Shown: piece after piece, positions 13,946 through 14,024 of the stretch
Position numbering within the stretch: the first letter of the stretch is position 1
How the letters are laid out: every line of letters starts with the position of its first letter
NCBI GenBank assembly: GCA_035693165.1
Contig: DASSGZ010000094.1
Coordinates: 1 to 14,024 of the forward strand
Length of the DNA stretch: 14,024 nucleotides
Direction of reading: 5' to 3'
Source: JAICKM01 sp035693165
GTDB lineage: Bacteria > Chloroflexota > Chloroflexia > QHBQ01 > JAICKM01
The notes under the pieces: generated by a model
Told to the model about the DNA's origin: nothing
Databases searched by the model: none
The model's input: only the letters and a program-made list of their open reading frames with translations
Made by a program: the position numbers and the translations under genes

Positions 13946-14024
13946 GGGCCGGTTTGAAACCGGCCCCTACATTGGCATCGCGCGCCAGGGCGGCAGGCAG
14001 GGGCCGGTTTAAAAACCGCCCCTA
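13946..14024 (+). repeat. GGGGCCGGTTT palindromic repeats at the right edge
   Basis: GGGCCGGTTT (13946-13955) and AAACCGGCCC (13957-13966) form a perfect 10-base palindrome around one G, followed by CTAC. A related unit at 14000-14024 (GGGGCCGGTTT, AAAAACCGCCCCTA) has an imperfect right arm and runs to the window edge. They look like another dispersed intergenic repeat family. No gene is seen in 13701-14024. Confidence 0.75.

Noticed and set aside
13725..14024. CRISPR array
   Set aside because: Only two copies of the 30-base direct repeat occur, spaced 107 bp apart, and each belongs to an imperfect hairpin rather than a repeat-spacer series; no cas genes are present.

Overview
The window is GC-rich (roughly two-thirds G+C by eye) and looks like a chromosomal fragment of a member of the Chloroflexota. 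The reasons are the gene types, the GC-rich codon use, and dispersed palindromic repeats (the TCATTCTGAGCG-type element near 13.8 kb and the C5TTCCC/GGGAAG5 palindromes near 8.9 kb) of a style I associate with that phylum. The taxonomic call is inference. TGA is an ordinary stop here: it ends the cystathionine enzyme, the HIT protein, the DUF4157 protein and the DUF6760-like protein.

Region 1 (1-7435, minus strand) is one end of an extracellular contractile injection system (eCIS, phage-tail-like particle) operon. In transcription order it runs: a strong sigma70-type promoter (7407-7435), a leader of about 430 nt, a DUF4255/Pvc16-type cap protein, tail sheath, tail tube 1, tail assembly protein, a 53-aa DUF6760-like protein that seems to start at ATA, a DUF4157 HExxH protein, tail tube 2, and a very proline/alanine-rich repetitive protein. 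Several genes are joined by 4-bp or shorter overlaps and gaps. Baseplate, spike and ATPase genes are not present and would lie beyond the left edge. The left edge is an almost perfect fold-back (1-167 against 172-338) that cuts the last gene. It is either an assembly chimera of two alleles or a real inverted duplication.

Region 2 (7440-12886) is housekeeping. It holds a cystathionine gamma-synthase/lyase (minus) with its own consensus promoter, tandem palindromes, a MoeA-like molybdopterin-binding protein (plus), a HIT protein (minus), and a likely two-gene unit of a membrane-associated M28 peptidase followed by a metallo-beta-lactamase-fold hydrolase (minus).

Region 3 (13069-13700, plus strand) is the most interesting locus: a glutaredoxin-PDZ fusion whose active-site motif is (TGA)-P-W-C instead of C-P-W-C. 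The TGA at 13200-13202 sits in an otherwise intact frame with a good ribosome-binding site. It is followed by a perfect 8-bp hairpin with a GTT loop, 23 nt downstream, which fits the bacterial SECIS rules. The best reading is a selenocysteine-containing glutaredoxin fused to a PDZ domain, which ordinary gene calling would truncate to a start at 13290. A GG-N10-GC (sigma54-like) element lies upstream. The final 320 bp are dispersed repeats.
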